Source of the DNA: Antedon mediterranea
Lineage: Eukaryota > Echinodermata > Crinoidea > Comatulida > Antedonidae
DNA length: 64,000 bases
Assembly: GCF_964355755.1 (NCBI RefSeq)
Contig: NC_092673.1
Coordinates: 129,001-193,000 of the forward strand
Direction: 5' to 3'
Shown here piece by piece: positions 58,651-64,000 of this stretch (its first letter is position 1; every line of letters starts with the position of its first letter). The translations under genes and the position numbers were made by a program. The notes below the pieces were generated by a model, which was not told where the DNA came from, ran no database searches, and was given only the letters and a program-made list of their open reading frames with translations.

Positions 58651-61600
58651 TTAGTCTTACTCTTAGTAGAACATTTTCCAAACTCTCCATTTAGAGAGTT
58701 GGCCCTAATGCAAATAGATCGATATTGGCGTTTGATGTCACTTTCATTTGAATTTTACTTATAAATTCACAATATATTATAAGATAAAATCATATACAAA
58801 TCATCAACAAAAACATTTCGGTATGATATTGCACCGTTTTTAATGATAATATCAATGTATGCCACTATAATATAATCTATTGTCCACTTCTTTGTTTTTG
58901 TTTACTAACGAGATACACTAATCATCGTCATTTTCAATATTACACATGTTTTCATTTTAATCGACCTAATGTACAGTAGTTTATAGCCGGAAAGTACAAA
59001 AATAGGATATCTGTTCTGGCGTCTTGGTATTCTCAAATCACTTAGCGATAACCAGACATCATTTTATGGAAGTGAACATCTTCAATTTAAGATGTTTCAA
59101 ATTAAAGATGAGCATACGACACGATGATTTCTCTTTCATTTCGTTACTGTATAATATTCCCTTATGAACTCTTTGTGCTAATTGTAGAATAATATTCAGC
59201 AACAATACATGTAAAGTGCAACGTCATTAATTCAATATTAATTTTACTCCTATTTTTAACCTACAATTACCATTAATTTGGAGACTTCCTCGTTTGTTGT
59301 TTTTGTTATTTATATTTAAATGAAAATGAAAGAACTACAATCGAATAACATTTTCATTTTTACAATAACCATTGCAATGTTATTTTAACATTGATTATTG
59401 TCATACAATTATTAATATGATTGATTATTTTACCATTGTCATTCTTTGGCGTCAATGTTGTACATTAAAACAAGGATAACACTTTGTAAAGTTATTACAA
59501 TATCGTTTGATTGGCGAAGTTAAATCTGACCGAAATCTGACCTATATTGTTTGTGTCATGGTCATGATTATTGTAGAGTGGCGAGGTAAAATTAAACTTA
59601 TACAGGAGAAATTACCAGTAATTTCGATTTTATAGAAACTCTAGTACATATTGTTTGAACTAAACAAGCCAATATTACAGTTTATACTATAGAATCAACA
59701 CCTGAAATCGCCTATACCTTTATATCTTATAACATGTATTCCGTTCTTTAAAATATGATATTGTTTCGAAAATAAAACCATATTTAGGAAGACAAAGCGT
59801 GCTTGGGGGTATAATAATTGTCGGAAAACTATAAAGAAAGACAAGGTAATGTTTGGTAGGTCAATGTGTAATGTATCCTTAATTATCGATAGGTTTAAGA
59901 TGAGTATCTTAAGATTTCCACGAATTAGGTTCCACATTATCAAAATTACTGAAGTATTGGATATGGAGCTCAAAGCATATATGTTGTCTGTGAATGTTAG
60001 ACAATTTAAAGTCATGAGGTTCACTTAAATGAAGATGTGACAATATCATAATAGAAAGCAGATCCCGTATACATGTCCTAGATTAGTATCTGTCATTCTA
60101 AAACTATAATATCAATTTCCTGAACGCGATTGTAATTTGTCAAGAAAATGCAATTAAAATGTTTATTGAAACATTTCCATTGAAAAACAATAAAAATGAT
60201 AATAAAAAAACTATTACTTTATTGCTCCATTGCTTTTAAACACGGTTATTTATTTTATGCTTTTATGCTTCAATTATGCTTTCAAATGTATTATGTGCTC
60301 CTGGCGCCGCATCTTTCCTGCACGGTAATACTCTAACCAGGGAACGTATGACTAACACTATAATGGATAGATATAGGCTAATAGATTATAGGTGAATTAC
60401 GTATATACCTAATTAATCATATGCACTTTGAATATTATCAGTAAATTTATATATTTGTGAATCAAGACGTTTTACATCGATTTGAAGTACTTCCGACTGA
60501 ATCCTTTCTTCTTTGAGACAAAATACACCAAAAGAGAATGTAAAGAAACAATGATACTTATTATTCGGTACAATGTCCATAGGTCTAACGTGGTAATGTT
60601 TGTTTTGTTCATCGTATATTCAAACAGATATGGAGGATAATGTTCATTACTAGTAAGATTAAAGTTCCAACTTGTAGGTTTTATCAATAAACTGTGACCC
60701 ATGTCGTTTTTAATATTAGCGACATTCGTTCGTTTTATGTTCTAATATCTTGCTATAATCAGTCTATTGAACACGTGATACCATGCATTATTATGTTTTA
60801 ACCAATATATTTGCGCACCAAAGAAAGAGTAGAAGTAGTTAGGATGTAAGATATATTTGCCATCAGAGGGTTCGACATAATATTGAGGTTATTTTCAATA
60901 GGCCTAACAGAATTGTTAACGAATTCCAGTTACGCATGTATAAGCATTGAATAATCCTGGATTGAATGAATGGTTTTCGATTTGACACAAAACACGTTCA
61001 CGGTATCGCTGAGAACTGAATAACACGCGTCTTTGTCTTGCGTGATTCGTTCATAATTAATTCATAAAGATTATTAATGAATACATCTCAATCAACTTCA
61101 ATCTGTCTAAACCTTAATAATTTTGTATCTTATTGTAAATTAGTTTCCCAGCCTAATTAATTGGATATAATCCAGTATTTCAATTCTGTACACGTACCAC
61201 GTTCGCGTATAAACAAAAATGTTCTCATCTTTAGACAATAGAGTTAATATAGAGATTTGGGTGATTCAATAGATAAACACTATGAGCGAGAGAGTACTTT
61301 TTCGCTTCTTGCGACATTTAACTCGAGAATACGTCAATTTAAACGATGAAATAAATTAATAGACTTTTAAATGGAAGCAACTATTTAGGCTTAAGAATAT
61401 CTACAAACATTGGTAGCACCATTGTTCGAAGAATAACCTTAAATACGACAACTATTATTTTAGCTCGAGTATATTTGGTTGTTAGCATGTACTTTGCTAA
61501 TGTATCATGACATACATCAGCAAGTACCACTGAAGTAGAACATGCTTGTTTTACACTTAATGCACATTGATATGGTTTAGTGTACGCAAAGTGCCACAAT

Positions 61601-61917
61601 AATAAATTAAGTAATGCCCTACTTTTGAGAAAGTCTAAAAATATTCAAACACAGACGCTTTATCTGTATATATGATCTTATTCCTCCAGGATGTAAAAAG
61701 ACAGGGAAAGGTGATTCTGATTATTTTTTCAAAGTTTGCTCTACAAATTTGATGTGCGCGCGCACCCAAAAACCCGTACTTTTATTATCAATAATAATTA
61801 GTAGTGTGAGCGTATTGTTATTTGACAAATTGTAATGTCTATGCTTATTATTTCTAAAATTAACGGTAGGCTTCGTTTCCTTTAAAGGCATAAACAATGT
61901 TTATCTCTATCTTCCAG
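58651..61917. other. Gene-free stretch
   Basis: Short ORFs only (up to 109 codons, minus strand at 59695-60024), with composition typical of AT-rich non-coding DNA and no recognisable domain or splice-linked exons. If the secreted-protein gene extends rightward, this is intron. Confidence 0.4.
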
Positions 61918-62728
61918 AAAACAGTTATGTTCCGCACTAAGTCAGTGCTTATTTGACTATGGTGCCTGTTCTTGGTATTCCAATCTAAATAAATATCTTA
62001 AACGTAAATTGCATTAATCAGAATAAGATGGCACGCTTTATTCTGGGTGCTAATTATATGTTTCATATTGGTCTCGGTACCTTAATGTTAAGACTAGAGT
62101 TAAATATCTTAGGTTATGTCATGTTTTTAAAATTGTTCATAACCGACACGCCTCTTACATGTATTCACAATTTTCTAGAGTCTGTAATTGTCATGGTCAC
62201 ATCACCCGGAACAGTATATACAACTTTATTGTTCACAATGCTAGGGGTATCGAATCTAAAGCTTTCTACAATATAGGAATCAAGGACTGGAATGCTCTTC
62301 TCAATGATCCAAAATCCATCAATAATCAATCTATTTTTAAAATTAAATTAAGAAAGTATCTCATCGCTGATATTCCTATCTGATTTTATATATTCCGGTT
62401 TTATGATATTGTTGCTCTTCACTTTATATATATTTTTTTTTTTACTTTTTTTATATTACGTTTTTAACATTTTATATGTGATTTTTTATTATGTCTTTCA
62501 CATTTCCATATGCTTTTCTTATGATCCTTGTTCACTTTCACATCTCAGATTTCTCTTGCAATGGACCCCATTGGAAATAAATTGACATGTCGATTTTATG
62601 GGTCGTCCTTGCACCCATTCACTTTGGTTTTAATGAATTTTATTATTTTAATTATTTTGTATTTTTTCTTTGTTATGTATTTTAAATGTATTGTTGAATG
62701 GATGCTAAATGAATAAATGAAAAAAAAA
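61918..62728 (+). mobile_element. LINE fragment: decayed reverse-transcriptase C-terminus and 3' tail
   Basis: Across shifting frames it reads SQCLFDYGACSWYSNL, RVKYLRLCHVFKIVHN, SRVCNCHGHITRNSIYNF, NARGIESKAFYNIGIKDW and NALLNDPKSINNQSIF, the typical end of CR1/L2-like RT ORFs. It is followed by an AT-rich 3' untranslated region and a TGAATAAATGAAAAAAAAA tail near 62710-62728. At least two frameshifts are present, and it is 5' truncated. Confidence 0.8.
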
Positions 62729-64000
62729 TATGCTGTGTTTCTCTAAGCATTACCGCCTATCGATAATATTCATCAGCACCTAGATTTCATACGGTTACTA
62801 ATATCGACACTCTCATATGATCAGGCATCGACTCTTTTGTAGATATAAAATGGACTACAAATTAAGTCATTGAGTCGTTTCGAGTTTACAATGAGAAGAG
62901 TTTCGTGCTGTTCACGATGTCGTGATAACTATATATATATATACTAGTCCATTATTATCAAGATTGTTAAAAATGGGAGTGATTAGTGGAGGAAACAAAT
63001 CTTACTAATAGGTACCAATATATGCATCAACTTCAAATACTATAAACTTGTTGATCTACTTTCAATAAGAGTTTTATCTGAATTGGCACCCACAACCTCC
63101 TGTCGTTAATGCTTATACACCCATACAAGGCTGTAGTCATATAAGATACCTCACAGAACATATACTTTAGGTAGGAAGTTCGAACAAGGCTGTACTCATA
63201 TAAGAGATCCTGTATAGTTTCCCTAGTTCTTCTTTTATGCATGTCATTACTAGTTGTTCTGTGTGTTAAGCTGTAAAGACTTTTTTAATAAGCTACACTA
63301 AAGTGAATCCATTAAAATCGATTGTCAAATCCAATCAATAGTATATGGCTGATTGCTGTGTTAATGTTCCGTTTCCTTCCTATTGACAGATTACACCGCT
63401 ACATCAGCGTCATTTATAGGAATTACGTTCTACGATTATTCATTTATTAATATCGGAATTTAGTAGTATATTAGTCGGATCGACTTATTAAAGCTTAATC
63501 CACTGGAGATTATTGTACAGATTTGCAGCTTTATTTTTCGAATTCATGTTTTCAGAATATTTTTGTAATTCACCTTCATGTTAAGCCTAATGGGTTCAAT
63601 CAATTTAGAGTTGCTTCAATCCTTTATATCGTGTCATATGGCCTACTCAGCCTTTCGGAATTAGTTATCAATGAACGTGAAGATCAAGTAAAATACACGG
63701 ACATCAATTTAAATTAAATAAAGTTCAGTTGAAACATTTGGCTGGCTAACTAATAACCTTAGTACACATGATAAATGGTATCTAATAGACCAGGTGATAA
63801 GGCGTGAGATTTGAGGGGCATTGCATCCGTTTGAATACTGACTTTATTTTTCGCTCAACCTCACGATTAATGTGCGAATAACGATTGCAGAACAATTTTA
63901 ATCTATTATTCACAAGAAAAACAAATCTAATATGTCAGATACGATGGATAAAGCGAGACTATTAATACATTGTAGGAACAGGTGTTACTTTAACAGTACA
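62729..64000. other. Gene-free right end
   Basis: AT-rich DNA with short ORFs lacking recognisable features. AAGGCTGTAGTCATATAAGA and AAGGCTGTACTCATATAAGA (about 63128 and 63187) form a small direct repeat. Nothing else is supported. Confidence 0.4.

Overview
The window reads as an AT-rich animal nuclear genome, most likely a marine invertebrate deuterostome (echinoderm-like). The evidence is intron-containing genes with GT-AG introns, many minisatellites and dispersed transposons, a striking excess of the word AGGCCTA/TAGGCCT, a long-inverted-repeat foldback element built like the TU elements of sea urchins, and protein families that suit a deuterostome. The species cannot be fixed from sequence alone.

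Gene layout. (1) Positions 1-1811, minus strand: the 5' three coding exons of a leucine-rich-repeat protein with an N-terminal elongin BC-box-like motif; the gene runs off the left edge. (2) Positions 8990-13978, minus strand: a complete ten-exon class I cytokine receptor of gp130/Domeless architecture (signal peptide, Ig, cytokine-receptor homology module, FN3, transmembrane helix, box 1, tyrosine-rich tail). All splice phases agree and give 692 codons. (3) Positions 22547-31708, minus strand: a complete twelve-exon seven-transmembrane protein of the TMEM145/GPR180 family (452 codons), with a LINE in antisense orientation in its third intron. (4) Positions 33257-33994 and 36522-37298, plus strand: two tandem paralogues, each an N-terminal membrane anchor joined to one macro domain, with almost identical macrodomain DNA but unrelated anchors. 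(5) Position 55311, plus strand: a signal-peptide-bearing first coding exon of an unidentified secreted protein, whose remaining exons probably lie beyond the right edge.

Mobile and repeated DNA fills most of the rest. There is a 5.16 kb foldback element (2196-7357) with an 8-bp target duplication and a 30-bp minisatellite in its loop; a 469-bp MITE with a 9-bp target duplication inside a second foldback (18240-19915); a roughly 200-bp satellite with dimeric higher-order structure (19962-21075); a tRNA-derived SINE (17415-17782); a LINE (27620-30990) and three LINE fragments; two head-to-tail Helitrons (41390-44380); a roughly 283-bp near-perfect hairpin (52869-53151); a roughly 1.6 kb element with six TAACCGGTTA palindromes; and three tiny (26-36 bp) palindromes starting CAGGG and ending at or near CCCTG, with short target-site duplications. 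Minisatellites with units of 21, 22, 30, 42, 43, 47, 49 and 71 bp occur throughout; those with units divisible by three create long spurious ORFs.

The genes do not form an operon-like unit. The receptor probably signals through JAK/STAT, the anchored macrodomains probably bind or process ADP-ribose at a membrane, and the BC-box LRR protein may be a ubiquitin-ligase substrate receptor. Any shared immune role is inference only.
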